Of a DNA stretch of 64,000 bases, positions 33,408-46,938 are shown one piece after another (positions within the stretch are counted from its first letter, which is position 1; each line of letters opens with the position of its first letter). Both the position numbers and the translations under genes were made by a program. Under the pieces are notes generated by a model that saw only the letters and a list, made by a program, of their open reading frames with translations, was not told the DNA's origin and did not search any database. Source of the DNA: Harmothoe impar (Eukaryota; Annelida; Polychaeta; Phyllodocida; Polynoidae); the NCBI GenBank assembly GCA_947462335.1, contig OX381718.1:40702976-40766975 (forward strand), written 5' to 3'.

Positions 33408-33654
33408 CCTTTAAGGGCGGCGTATTGCTTTAATGTGCTATTCCCTTTGCCATCACGATGCATGAATGCAGCCTTGGCGTGGAAGTCGCCAGAGCTGCAT
33501 CAATGCATCATGCCAATACCGCCTATTCTAAACACCCTGGAGAGGCTCTGCACTATTCATTGATGCAGCCCTGGCTAATAGAACACCAGGGTGAATTCGT
33601 CCATCATGCCGATATGGATATGGCATATTAAATCACTATGCTGCCCGTAGAGGG
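33408..33654. repeat. hairpin MITE, best-preserved copy
   Basis: Terminal inverted repeats: CCCTTTAAGGGCGGCGTATTG on the left, and on the right the complement of AACCCTCTACGGGCAGCATA. There are two internal hairpins. The first is GATGCATGAATGCAGCCTTGGCG paired with CGCCAGAGCTGCATCAATGCATCA, and the second lies around 33540-33600. Confidence 0.8.
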
Positions 33655-36174
33655 TTAGATGTCCCAGTGTGTTTTGCACTCTGCACGCAGCTTCTCGCTT
33701 CGGTTTCCTCCATACTTTGTCTCTGCACCAGTTTTAGATTCGCAGGTTGCCGGCTAACTGGTATACTTTCTCAGAATCCACAGAATGAGGCCATTTCTGA
33801 TAGGTATCCATCAAACAAGATACTTAATCCCCAAATATAACTCCATTTAGATTTCCATTTATACTGAGATATAATTATTGTAGTGCCATTAGTGATGATA
33901 GACAATCAAGTCGGCAATTAAGTCAGCAGTAAGCTCCTTTCTATAAGAAAATCCATGTAACATTATGTCTATGAGTCTCAAGATCTGTCCAAAATATGGT
34001 CCATTTTAATCATGACAGCATTGTGATAAGATAAAGAATATAAAATCACAAAGGACGATTTCTTAATGTGGAGGTCACTGTCATGGTTTTTGGCCGCCTT
34101 TGGCCGCCACTCATTATGTGACCACTATGTTAATGTGAGCTGTTAGGGATAAGGAAGGCCATCTCGGATTCAGGCAGCCCCATTATATACAAGAAACACA
34201 GACACACAATCTCAAGCTCAAATTTCAGTACTGTCCTGTGAATGTGCAAATGTGTGTACAACTATCTGACCCTTACACTGGTGTGAGAGGTTGGGGCAGA
34301 GATAAAAGTCACCACATAAATCAGTGCAGATCTCTGACAGCAGAGTGTTTGTTTTACTGCGCCCTTTGCTGGGTGTCGGCATATTATATCAACATTGCAC
34401 ATTTTGGTCCCTGACTTCCATATTGCTCATCTGAATGCATTTTCACCAGTTTGGTTGAACTGTAGATATTAAAGAGTGTGTCTAAATCCAGCAAAATGAG
34501 ACCATGGTGGCAAATAACGCTAGATGTGGAAGACTATATAATTATAAAGATTTACATTATACTTCTTTATGAATTTACCATTTTGTCGATGTCGATTTTG
34601 TCGTCAATTTGCAAAAAAAAAATCATCTTCAAAACACGATTTCGGGGATGCGCGCGGTGATGAGAAACAAGGATATTATTTGGAGTGGCCTTATCGTCAT
34701 GAAGCTCGATTGCTGCACGCATTGCAGTAAGGCGCTAGCATGACCAACCACTTACATATGATACTTAACTTGTAAATCTATAAAGATACAATCATGCCAA
34801 GTGTGTTCAATTAACGATTATTTATATCATAATCGATTTGCTTATCTTAACTACCGCAGGTTCTGCTGTAGATTTGGTTGGTGGCCTCAGGAATTTTGAC
34901 CCCTATAGATAGAGTGTTGGGGAGGGGGCAGAAGGAAATTACCCCTTTTCGATAAAAGAAACACACCAACAACAACAAAAGAAACAAGTGGAAAGGTGAA
35001 AACACTCGCGCGAAAAATCCCTTCTTTTTGGTTAAATAATGACCGATCCTTAGAAATCAGTGAGCATAGAAGATCATCACGTCCTTGACAGTTTTCAACA
35101 TGAACCTATCACCGCATCAAGCTATAAGAGATACTAGTCATGAAACTGCGCTAAGTAATATGTTTTTGTAATATAATCTATCATTAAGATTGCAGTGGAA
35201 ATTCATATAGGGAGGCGGTCCAGAAATTAGTTTAAGATTGCCCTAACAATAGGATACTGTGCTTCTAGATACATTAAAGTTAAGTTCACCAACCAACTAT
35301 CCAAGCAGGAAAGAGACATGGTATACACCAGTTAGAAAAATGGCTACAGCCTAACTACATGATGTAGACTGGTAGATATGAACAATCAAGCAAAATTCAA
35401 TTCGCAATGATCGTAACTATCTGCTGTCACTCATATCTGTCTACAAGTTCATCCCATATTAAATACTCTTAATGGCTGTCCATTTGCTATAAATATCTCG
35501 TCAGTCTTCAGATTTAAGTACCATAGCTATCATTACCTATAGGCTTATAATGTCAGTGACGCTAATAGATAAATAGCCGGTGACATTTCACGTTTAATGG
35601 AGTGGCGTGCGACAAGGACTTGTTCTTGGGCCGCTTGCCTTCTCTTTTTTTGCCAGTGTATGATTCTTAGAAGTAGCGTTGTAAGTTGATGTGATGTCTG
35701 AAACTGGAGCGCTGCGGATGCTCAATAAGTTTGGCTTATGGTCAATCATGCTGAGTTCCCGGTCAGTAGTGTTATCCTGTTTCAATATTGAATCAGTGTG
35801 CCAGAGAGGTGTAAAATATGTCATAAAGTTATGTGGGCTCTGTTTTAACATTGAATCAGCCGACAAGAGAGGTGTAAAATGTGACATATTATAGTTATGT
35901 GTGCGAATAAAGCCACCGTGGGTAGTATACATCCATAGGTAACCTTCATATCCATGGGTCACCTTGTACCAGTCGTATCATCTCTTATCAGTGACTCTTG
36001 TCGTAACCAGCAGGGGTCCCACCCTAGCCCTATACCACTGTGCATGCACCACCCACACACTGATAGTAGCCGCCTGCACCCCGCTGTGCACATGGGCTAT
36101 GCTGCTGGAGTCTGCTCTGCCAGCAAGGCTACAATTAGAACCTACAGTCAGTGCTCAGCCGTCCACCTGTAAAC
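33655..36174. other. gene-poor stretch
   Basis: No recognised gene. A direct repeat of about 50 bp (TTGAATCAG...GAGAGGTGTAAAAT) at 35785-35885 yields repeated peptides in both strands. I regard those ORFs as unproven. Confidence 0.4.
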
Positions 36175-36650
36175 CCTGTTAGGGCCGCATACTGTTTTAA
36201 TGCACGGTATTACTTGCCGCCATGATGCATGAATGCAGCTCTGGCGGATAACTCACAGGTCAGTGCTGCATTCATGCATCATGCATACCCTAAGTGGTCA
36301 AAATCCTACTGAAACTTTGGCACGTAGCGCTGAAACAGTGTCAGCGAGATATTTACTAGTACAACATAGGTGCATCATGAAGAAATCAAAGGGTTTAATT
36401 AAAGGGTTTACAGGACACACTAAGTTCACCTTCTCACCTTCCGACTCCCGCCGTCCAGCGATTAGGCTGAACCGGCTCATCTCAACTCCTCTTACCTGCT
36501 TCTGGTGTGGTGTGATTGTAGCTGTCTGTGCAAAATGTAAAGCTGACCCTACATTATACCACAACTACACTCTTACCAGGGCCAGGCAAATGAGCGGACT
36601 CGCCAGGGTTGCATTTATGCATCACAATAACACAAAAGCATATGCATAGT
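36175..36650. repeat. hairpin MITE, interrupted copy
   Basis: 36175-36300 has CCCTGTTAGGGCCGCATACTG and the hairpin GATGCATGAATGCAGCTCTGGCG/CATTCATGCATCATGC. A second half with GCCAGGGTTGCATTTATGCATCA lies at 36600-36640. About 300 bp of other sequence separates them, possibly an insertion. Confidence 0.6.
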
Positions 36651-38345
36651 GAATTAAAGTTATAACCAAAAAACCGCCCTGCAAAGGTATAACCGTGAAA
36701 CCAAACAACCCTGTGCGTATCCAAAATGTATAATTAGCAACACTGTAAGAGAATTCTGTAGCTGCAGATTTGGTAGAACTAAGTATGTTTATTATTAAAA
36801 TTATTCATGCCACTTAGTTCCCATCATACAATCTGTATTATTCACTGTGTAAGGCAAATAAAAACCTATTCAACCCGAAAATGCACCTTGTGGCCTTTAA
36901 AGGGTTAAGCAACCTGAGTTTCCAGCATGGAGCAGCTCTCAGTAGTTTGCCATCAGTACATCAGAGCTCGTGTAAGGGCTGGAACCTACCTGCTCTGCCT
37001 GCCCTTCAGCATGTGTGCCCACTTGCCGGCCAGGGGTAGTCAGGTGTTCAGAGTGGTTTGCCTGGGGCGACAACAGTACCCAGGTTTGTATAGTGCCTGC
37101 AGGTAGATATGACACACTTGGCTTGGCTTGGTAATACTAATGATATACACTGCAAAAATGTGAGGGCCAGCCAGACTCTATACTATAATACTGCCAAGCC
37201 TTTTCTGGTCCGGCATTGCCTGAAATGCAGGACTGTGTAAAAATGATTGGTTTGTTGGCAAATGTATAGGGTGAGACTTGCTGGTTTTTGTCAATTCTTT
37301 TATCCTGAGGTAAACACATCTTAATGGTCTGTTACGCGGAATTCTACCCTCCATTTCCCCAGGGGAAGGAGGTAATAGGATGTGAGACTGATTAATATTT
37401 GACCCTGCCCCACTACCTATGTTAATTTAAAGCAAAATGTTATCACACAATTTTGAATAGTTTTCAAATACTTAATAGCTTGATGCTTATAAGGTGCTTT
37501 GGTTCTTGTTGTTTGCTGATACATAGTGTATCAACTGCCTCTTGATTGCTGACGCTCGTATTACTCTGTGTAGAAACTATAGATCATTCTACACGTGTCC
37601 CTCTAGCCTCATTCATGGACCAGCGAGAAGGGGCCAGTAAATATAATGGTGGCAGTTCTTTATAAAACATCATACCATTTCGTCAATAGAAGCCTGTTTT
37701 ACTTGTAGCATGCCGCTATAGGTAGTAGGCTGAGGGTAGTACCAAAACACACAAATTAAAATTGTGTCGGGGAAAAATATAAGGAGCACATCTGGGTAGA
37801 ATATGACCTTAAATAGGATATTGTACACGACACTTGATACCCAACCTGAAGATCTACATATTACTTGAAAGCACTGTACCCTTTGGTTGTCCAGATGTAT
37901 ACATGCAGGGTACTCTCCAGGGTTTCATCATGAAGGATGTTGACAAATTTCACATTTCACATCAGCCCTCTATGCTACTGTGCTAAACAGTTTTTGGGTT
38001 GACCCTGCCGAGCTAGGTTATGTGGGGTGATATTGGTAATGATCTTTTATAGTAAAATGTCTATCTTTGTTCCATTTTGTTGTACAAACCCAAATGTTAA
38101 ATGATGAAAGAAAACTTGAGTTGAGTGACTAGTAAATGGAAACCGCATGTAACCTTTGTTATACAAGATATTGTGACCTTTCAGGAAGGCTATGGACTAG
38201 GGGTTGCCTTTTATACTATGGAGATGATACCTGACCATGCAGTAGGGTAAATATAAGCATGTTCTGACGCTCGTTGTTGCTGTCAATACAAACGTTTTCC
38301 ATTGGGTATAGGCAAAGGGATATTTCACTGCAATAAATTATGATA
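36651..38345. other. unassigned stretch
   Basis: No coding signal or clear repeat boundaries seen. Confidence 0.4.
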
Positions 38346-38373
38346 TATATAAAGATAGATAGGTAGACAGATG

Positions 38374-38405
<32 letters not shown>

Positions 38406-38409
38406 CTAG

Positions 38410-38464
<55 letters not shown>
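38346..38464. repeat. (GATA)n microsatellite
   Basis: About 115 bp of GATA units with imperfect 5' copies and one interruption (ACTAGT near 38404). Confidence 0.97.
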
Positions 38465-38689
38465 GGGAAGGTTGGTACTCTATGCCTCATGTATAATTAA
38501 AAGGTTTCAAATTACATTGATCTTTTTTAAAAGTAAGTTTATTGACATATCTTATGTACCAGACACTAGCGAAATGTCGAGTGCGAACGGAGAAAGAGAA
38601 TGAACAAAAGATTGAAATGTATTATATGTAGTCTATCAAAGTTTATACCTGAATTCATTGTTCCTATAATGTAATGCATTACCACAAGG

Positions 38690-39190
38690 TCACTCAGTCT
38701 AGGTCGTGTTGGAGATGTTTGCAAATAACCTACGGATCAAGATTCTTGGTCACTAGAATCAAGTTATCGGCATATAGTTAGACAAAGCTGTTAGTGACCT
38801 GGGCTGGTAGGTCGTTCATGTATATCAGGAATAGGATAGGTCCCAATATGCTGCCCTGTGTGACTCTGTGAGTGATGGCTTCTGGTTTTGACCTGTAGTC
38901 ATTCACTAGTGTGGTGCGTTTTCTTGCGGCAAGATACCTTTGTCTCACGGGACCAACAGAGAGTCCTATGCTGTTTAGCTTCTTCATCAGACGACCGTTA
39001 TGGACTTGTATACTCAAATGCCTTTTTGATCTCCAGGTAGAGGGCTAAGGCATATTCCCTTTTGTTTCTCGCACTGTAAATAATGTTCCATAAGCACAGC
39101 ATGGCCATGGACGTCGACCTTCCAGGCATGAAGCCAAACTACAGTTCCGTGATGAGGTTGTGTTCCTGCAGAAAATTCAATTCAATCAAT
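38690..39190 (-). pseudogene. LINE-type reverse transcriptase fragment
   Basis: On the minus strand, interrupted frames give in order: a FGFMPGRST-like motif (near 39120), YLEIKKAFEYTS in place of the D-x-KKAFD motif A, TQGSILGPILFLIYMNDLP (motif B, near 38830-38880), and YADNLILV in place of the catalytic YADD. Frameshifts, stops and the D-to-N change in motif C show a dead relic. The motif style is that of non-LTR retrotransposons of the jockey/CR1 type. Neither ends nor endonuclease are recognisable. Confidence 0.85.
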
Positions 39191-41751
39191 TTCAGTGTGC
39201 AACGTTTTTATTCTGCAATCACGAAAAATATAAAAGTACATATGATTCTGTTTGTTTCAATCGAATTACAGAGAAGGTTGATACTTACAATGAATAATCA
39301 ATTACATTTGCACTCTTGGCTACAGCACCTCCATTTCATTATTACTGCATGAGAACTAACAGAAAGTCAGTTATGGTTATATCACTTGGGGTCAACGGAA
39401 AGGGGAGGGGGGGATGAATATGAGGTGATACCAAATTCTTATAATGGAAACATGTAGAGGAATACCATACATGTATATAAGAGGGCAGTGTCAATCAGAC
39501 TCAATGATGTGGACAGGGTATAATCAACAGTCTTTTACAATAAGGATAAAAATTGGCATCTTATATATTACATTACCCACTGTTCTGTAGACCAGGTGAT
39601 CAGGATATAAATTTCCGAGAAATAAATATGACACACATTGGAAAAGGATGTTTTACCTCACAAAAAAATGCATTTCGTACATTTCATATTGCCATATAAC
39701 ATCACGTGAAATATAGGATATAATATTGAAGGCATGAAAGTAATAGCTCTATTACCATGAGAATGAGGAGAATCGGGTGGAAATAAGGAGTAAACTTAAC
39801 TTGAGTTGAAGTCAAAACTCATCAAATAAAGTTTTGAGCATTTGACTTTTCCTTTCCATGAGCAGTAAGCTTCTTCAGTCGGGATTGTATTTCGAACAGA
39901 AAGCCAGGACATTTCAACTGCAACTTGAAACAATCAATACGTCTGCAGTATAATTGAAACGTTATGCTCCCTAATTTGAAGGTAGGTAAGTTCTGATCTG
40001 AACTTTTAAGCTCCACCTTCCCCAAGATACTGATACCACCGTTAAAGGTTATTACAGAAATAAAACTACAAAGGTTTAACGATGTTTAAAGTGCATCAAT
40101 AACTGGGAAGGTCTGCATACTTGTAGGTATGTTTTAGACTCAATATCCTCAAGTTTAGAATTAGATTGGTGTTAGCAACATGGATCGACGGAGTGGTAAT
40201 ATTTTAACAGCACGTGGATGGTGACTTTTGCGAGAGCGCACCGGAACTTTTTTAATCCACCACAAGAGAGGGGTCCATTTATGATAATGCAGCATTCTTT
40301 TTCTTATTGCTGAAAAGCAAATTCTCGGCAATAGTATTACTTACAACGTACATCAATATATATGCTTCTGTCTATGGGATAAGACCTCACAAAGCGTGAA
40401 AACTAGGTGGGGTAATTGAATTTGAAGGATTCAAGGCAAGACGTGAATACTCTGCAGTATGAGCTGACCGCCTTGTCATCCTCACATCTGGTAGAAGTAG
40501 GGGAGCATGTTGTATATGTATGTCAGTGTGCATAGTCAAGGTTAGTTTACTTTTGGGGTTAATACTAGGTTTGAGGGTGTATGGGTGTAGGGGAGATGAT
40601 TGATGGACAGCTTGGAAAGAGGGCAGGGCATGACATCGTGCAAGGCAGGGCACGACAGGGCAGGGCAGTTCTGGGTACTGCAGGGCAGTGCAGGGTAGCG
40701 CAGGGTGGGGCATGGTGTGGAAAGGCATTGCAATATATGAGAGTTCATAGCTCGGCATGAGAGCGTAAGAGGGCAGGGCAATGGTAATGCAGGAAGACAT
40801 CTTCCACTGCCAATCTCCTTTTCATCCTTGCCCTCTTCATGCTCTGCCCTGCCAAGCCCTGTCCTCCCCTTCTCTTCTATTCTCGCCCACCCACTGCCAG
40901 CCAACCCCAACCTCCAATATATACCAAACCCGAATACCTCCCCATTTTAATTATACCCCCTTCACTTTAGTGTAGAATCACTTATGTAGGTACCCTAACT
41001 ACACCCAGACCTGTATCAGTGTGTAGGGTGCGGTGCAGGTATGTGGTACCACCTGTGCGTAATACCTGCCCTGTTACAGGTCATAACTCACCCACTGAGG
41101 GTATAGCCTGACAGCTTATGTGTTACTCACCCTAAACCATAGCCAGCTGTGTGTTACTCACCCTAAACGCACACCTGAATCAGGCCTCACCTTTCGTATG
41201 TTGATAACCCTGAACCCAAACCAAATGGTAGACATGGCATGTCCATGAGAAGTATGGAGGCAATTTAGGATATGGGCAACAATGAGATTTTTTATGATTG
41301 AGACAAGGGATTTATTCCTAAACGTCAGGTGAAGCCGCTGGAGTTTATTTTGTGGGAGGATTACTACTACTTAAAATCGAATTAGCCTCACTCATTGAGT
41401 GGTCTGCATTCCTTTAACACAAGTAGTCAAATATTTGCTTTTCCCTCTTTCTGGTTAAAATTACATTACACTTGACACATACTTCTGCTATAGGCTTTTT
41501 TCAATGCTGGATGCAACCTTGGCCCAGATTACCTGAGTGCAGTATGGGTACACTCACTAGTGCAGTGTCTCTATGGGGAGTCTCTACTGGTAGCTGTTCC
41601 GTCGGTACAACCCACCCCCTCCATGCTCCCCGGCCCCCCACAGCTTTTATGTATCAATGTGTGGTAAGGCACGTGTTGGAATCGGCGAGACTGGAAGTTC
41701 ATTTTTGTCATGCAACCTTGAGTTGAAGGGTATTGCGTGTAAAGTCAGGAC
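39191..41751. other. gene-poor stretch with CAGGGCA repeats
   Basis: 40618-40720 is a low-complexity run of GGGCAGGGCA units that produces proline/cysteine-rich pseudo-ORFs. The rest shows no recognisable coding region. Confidence 0.45.
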
Positions 41752-41971
41752 TACCGTAAATGTTCGTGAACAGGCTCGTACGCGAGTTAGACTCAGCTTC
41801 CTTTTGATAGCAAACATGCTTATATAATTATAGGGTGCAGCTTATACGAGTTATTTTATGTGTATACTACAGTGCCAAATTAGCAAGTCCCTCTGCGTCT
41901 TATATGGTTTGTTCAAGTTAGGGATAGGGCTTTTATATACGAGTTGGGCTAATACCCAATAATTTACGGTA
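41752..41971. repeat. TACCGTA-family MITE, 220-bp form
   Basis: The left TACCGTAAATGTTCG and right AATTTACGGTA are inverted. TATACGAGTT motifs occur in the interior. The terminal TA may be the target duplication. Confidence 0.75.
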
Positions 41972-42047
41972 GTTCCTGCCCTCCACCCACTCAGCATGCA
42001 TTCTGATAACATTGCATATCACATTCTGTTATAGTGCTTAAGTCCTT

Positions 42048-42260
42048 TAAGGCCTGTACTATGCCTTCATGAGCTATGTCCCAGGTCGTCATAATGCATG
42101 AGTTTAGCTCTGGCGATCGTGCTCACTAGGGCTGCATTCATGCATCAAGCTTACCCTCCGAGAGTGTATCAACCACCACGTGTGCTTGGCATGATGCATA
42201 AATGCACCCCTTGGGAGTAGACACCAAGGTTGCATAAATTCACCAGGATGCATTTGTTAA
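42048..42260. repeat. hairpin MITE
   Basis: CCTTTAAGGCCTGTACTATG begins it and AAAGGGTTAGG ends it. Inside are CATAATGCATGAGTTTAGCTCTGGCG with GGGCTGCATTCATGCATCA, and a second ATGATGCATAAATGCACC hairpin. Confidence 0.7.
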
Positions 42261-42261
42261 A

Positions 42262-43290
42262 AGGGTTAGGCTAGGTGCGAATGAACAAATCAGAATATGC
42301 AATGTCAGCCTAAGAACGACTCTTGTGACACTAATAAACACTTCAAACAACAACAATCTCTTCCCTTCTTTCACCTAGTTATTTCAAGGTGAGCAGAAAA
42401 AGAGGGGAGGAGGAGCAGTTGTCAAGATAAGTGTGAGTATTCTGTAGGTATTAGTCATACATCCACCACCCTCCACTCCTGACATGTAGCACCCAGACCT
42501 ATGAACAGGTACTGCATCAACTTAAGCATTTAAGTAACATTTTTACTGCTTAAAATCATTCTTTAAGCAGCTTTTAAGTAAGAAGATTCCGTGTAAATGT
42601 CATAATGATATCTAAGCGGCTGTAATTGACATTTACTGGAACTGAAGGTGCTTAAAGTGTGACGTTAATCGAGCCAATCTTTACTTCAATACCTATATCC
42701 ATGCAGTGGTAAGTACTCGGCGAGGCCACATACTGGTGTGCAGTCGTGCGACTATTAGAGCTTATTAACCCCTGAATATTCTCTGTAAGGCTTTATAAAT
42801 AAGTGCTTAACTGCTTAATAATGTCCCTTGAGCTGATCTGTGCCCACTGTACATAGGTGGTATCTAATTAACATGAGTTACAATTTCCCCAAACCATTCA
42901 CGCAATCCAATCAAACTATATAAGTATATTTGTTGTTTACATTGGCCATTTTTGAAAGGTGCCACCTGTTCATGTTATTTTCAGCCAATAAAAACTTTTT
43001 CAAATCTGTGAATTGGACACTGTGAATTCCCATAAACTGCTGCGAAGCGTAGTCATTTGCTGTGAATTTCTGAAAATGACAGTGGGTTGCAGAAAAAGCA
43101 CATAAAGCACAATGTTAAGGGAGCTTAGCACCACCAGAGGCAGTATCATCTTCAGGACCCTTACCTGTTTTGTTAGAGGGCCCAGCAGGGACGCCATGAG
43201 ATTCTATACGCTGCAACCTGTCGGTGGTTAGGTCACGTTTCTTATTCTAAGCTCTAGTTGCTGATAAGGAGCTATACCTGTACATACTGT
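42262..43290 (+). repeat. dispersed repeat, about 1 kb, copy 1
   Basis: Segments here recur in the same order at 58925-59775: GGTGCGAATGAACAAATCAG, AGAAAAAGAGGGGAGGAGG, TTGTCAAGATAAGT, GAACAGGTACTGCA, then CTTCAGGACCCTTACC and CTAAGCTCTAGTTGCTGATAAGGAG. Non-coding. Class unknown. Confidence 0.65.
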
Positions 43291-44539
43291 AGATGGGGTG
43301 GGGTAGACTCCACAGACAGAGGATAATGATGAAGGATCCAAACTGAGAGTTTACTCACGATGATTGTACAGGACTTTCCGTCTTATAATCTGCCATTTAC
43401 TCTGACAAGAAAGATTTAATGAGTGCAATGAGACTCGAATTACAACTATACTTTACATCATTGTGGGTTTTGAATAATTGCGGTTGATATAGGACATCGG
43501 GCAGCACTGAGTAGCCTGCTCCCTGGAACTCCCTAAACAGTTGTTGTAATGATGTGCTGGATTCAAGAATGCTCGAAGTATTTTATTTTCTCCTGGTCTA
43601 TTTCTTTGGATTCAGTACAGTTAAAAGGCACACTGTAGGTTGCAATCCTACCAGTACACTCCACTGAGGAGAATATTCATAAATATGCAGAAATTACACT
43701 ATTTATATATCTAAGGTAGTATGGCACGATTAACAGCCGTTTATAGCCAGTATACTATGGAGACTCTTGTAATTAAAGCGAGTAACACAAGTTGCCATGC
43801 ATCAAAATATTGTTTGTATCATACTACTTGGATTGCATTAAATAATTGACTCAACAGATGAAAATATTTGCAACAAGTGCCATTACACCTAATGCAGCAT
43901 ACAATGTACCATCTTAAATAAGCAATGTATATACAGGCATCGTATGCAGCAGACTGTTAAAATGTATCCATGTTCAAGTATGATTAAATGAGTATTTACC
44001 AACTGCCTCTTATTGACTATATTGCGATGACCAGCCTGACCATGCCTAAATGCTGCAACTTCTAGGTGTTAGCCTATGTCAAATACGATACTAACATTTC
44101 CCCCTCCGTTGAACTATAGTGATGCACAAACATTAGGCACTCCTCCCTGCACTGAAGTCGCCACTCACCTACATGGTCTGCATGAAGGTTGACATTAAAG
44201 CAAAGGTTGGACTGCTTAACGTTTTGTCATCCTAGGATGAGCGTGGGGACATCCTCGGAGGCGCGTGTAAATTACATGGGAAGTGTCAACAACCCTATTT
44301 ACAAAAGTCACACTTGGCTAGCTTTCAATTTTGAACATTGACAATCGAGATAAAGAATCCAGTAAGGAACTACTGTTTTTATACCCGTCTGCGTACTGTT
44401 AATTTTCACTCCTTCCCTAAAGATCGTCTTTCAATTATAATATTTAGAAATTCCGATTTTGTACAAATTCCTATCATTGTGCCTAGCAAATATATCATCA
44501 TTGATTTGCGCTCGGCCTATTGCGACACAATTTGTGTGT
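43291..44539. other. unassigned stretch
   Basis: No gene or bounded repeat recognised. Confidence 0.4.
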
Positions 44540-44784
44540 CACAGAGAAAAGAAACAGAGTCAAAAGGGAGTCCAGCCCTGGCTCCAGAAGGACTCCCCTC
44601 TTCAGCGGAGCACAGGCCGCCTACGGTGACTCATTGACCTAAGGGAGTCACCTGGGGGGAGTCACATAATATTATCTTCCTGGCTCACCTAAGGGAGTCA
44701 CATATGAACCTAGACTCTCCTAGAGAGGGGAGTTATTCTGGAGTAAATCTGGACTCCCTTTTGACTCTGTTTCTTTTCTCTGTG
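44540..44784. repeat. CACAGAGAA...TTCTCTGTG MITE, copy 2
   Basis: The arms CACAGAGAAAAGAAACAGAG and CTCTGTTTCTTTTCTCTGTG are perfect inverted repeats, continued by TCAAAAGGGAGTCCAG and its complement, for over 35 bp in all. The interior carries GGGAGTCAC repeats in both orientations. Confidence 0.9.
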
Positions 44785-46938
44785 TAACCATTGGGTACCC
44801 ATTTGATGCGTCGTTACCATTCAGTTTATTGATCTGTCCCTCACAGGCACTAATTGATTTGGGTAAGTAAGTAATGGATAATTGATAGTCTCCCGTACTT
44901 TTCGTCAACTACAGGCACATATACCAAACCTGGGCCCATGAAGACCCATATAGTATGGAAGCACATCATGATGAAAACACATTGATATTAAACAAAAATA
45001 TATCTTATATTTAAAAGAGATCCAAGAGAACAGATACAGAACTCTAAGTTTATATTTGTGTTAACCATCATTCTCCTACATTCCTCAGTATACACAGCTA
45101 ACTAGATCTTCCCACTATATATATGGGACTCAAACTTAAAGTTTCCCCTGTATGTTTTGAAGAGTCATTGATAACTTTGCAACCCCTCAACCTACAATAG
45201 TGATCCAGGTATCAGGTTAAAGCTAAGGTGAAAAGCTAAATAATTCAGGCATTGTCATTCGCATATTTTGAAAATCATGTGACTGGTTGCTATGGAAACC
45301 ATGACAATTTTTTCTGATTTTTTTTTTTTTATCTACCTTTCATCACTCTGACTGCTATTACAGGATAACTAATCACAGTGTGCACATGGGAAGTTCACAG
45401 ATTGGATAAAACTAAATTCCACTTCTTTTGAGCCTATTTTGATAACTCTAGCACCCTTACTTTGGAAATTACGAACCTCTAAACAGATTCTCAGAATGAG
45501 GCAAAACAAGCTTTATGCCTGCCATTGGACAGAATACGTGAGAATCTCTTGAACCGTTATGCTCAGAAACCCGATATTTGGTGCAAACCCAAGCTTGGAG
45601 CTACGTACAATCCTAAAGGGGGGGGGGGCTAGTGGGGGGTTAGTAGGGCCTTGTATTGGCAGCCAAAATAAAGTTTTTGTCATCCCACTATGTTCTACTA
45701 TAGGGAATCTGACCATTGGGTCTATGAAACAGCCTTTCAAGAGTTAAGTGGTGCCTTCTTGCAAAAAGTGCTAAAACGTAGGTAACTAATTGTTACATTT
45801 TGCCACCTAACTCAAGCAATATTAGCCCGTTTTCTCCACTTAAAACAGTTTTGGAAAGCCAAGACAGTCCTCTGCCTTCAGATATATAATTGAAAACTCT
45901 GTGTCTGATGCTAATAGTCTCAATAGTCCGTCTTGGGCACATATAATGCTTCAGAAAGTTACAAATCTGACAGCATATAGGTCGAAATAACCCCTACTTT
46001 AGGCTGTTCCACCCCCATTTTAGGCTGTTCCAATCACCCACTTAGCTATAAAAATCACAATTTGTCCACATTTTTAATCAATTATGCTTAGGAATGACGT
46101 GCAGGGCTTCTACTGTATGATCAAAAAAGAAATGGCAGGCAAAAACTCATCCAAACTGATAATTCCCTTCAGTGAATACACCTTGATTGTTGAGTCCCAT
46201 ATATGGTGGGAACATCTATATAGTAAATAACACTTCGCGAACTGATCTTCTTGCACGCTGGGCCTTTTTCGTATTGATAGGTTAATGATAATACACGTGT
46301 TAAATTTGTTGGGAGCATTAAATACTGGGTACTATGTAGAACATGGTCGTCTCTTAAACCTCATGAATAGAAACCCATTTAAACCCTCATTGAATGTGTA
46401 CCATCCTATGGATTGTATGTGTGTCCCATGAATATCTTAATGAAGGTTAATAAGTGTATACATTCTTTAGTAGACAAAGGTCCAACAGAATAGTTAGGGT
46501 TGCCTAACTGAACTCGGCTTCATCTCATGTGCTTTCTTACATACATCTCATATCATTATCTACAATATTTGGTAAAATTCCACTTAATTGATCTGAAAAT
46601 GTTACATGATCAATTATGATGATTTGAGAGGTCGTGAGATACTGGTGAGGAATATTCACGGAAATGTGAAATAGACTTTCCTCAATGCGTCTGCAGTATT
46701 CACCATGAAATAAACTATTTATTACATTGTAAACATCTCAATTGCGCTTTTGCTACCAAATCATTTTTGAGTGGAATTCTTAATCTAGAATATGACATTC
46801 ATAGAGGCAAATGTTATGTCTTATGGTTTCCTAGCAAAGTGCACGTTGATATGAGTTTTAAAGCAAAACTATTGACAGCTTCAGGGAGTTTTAGATACTA
46901 CTAGTATTCTACGGGCTAGACCTTTCCATATCAGCATA
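44785..46938. other. unassigned stretch
   Basis: A poly-G tract lies at 45619-45628. No recognisable coding region. Confidence 0.4.

Noticed and set aside
35594..35962. 122-codon minus-strand ORF with repeated FTPL..DS.LKQ peptides
   Set aside because: The repetition follows a 50-bp DNA duplication and an overlapping ORF exists on the other strand. No domain found.
40387..40910. Cysteine/proline-rich ORFs
   Set aside because: Produced by the GGGCAGGGCA low-complexity run.
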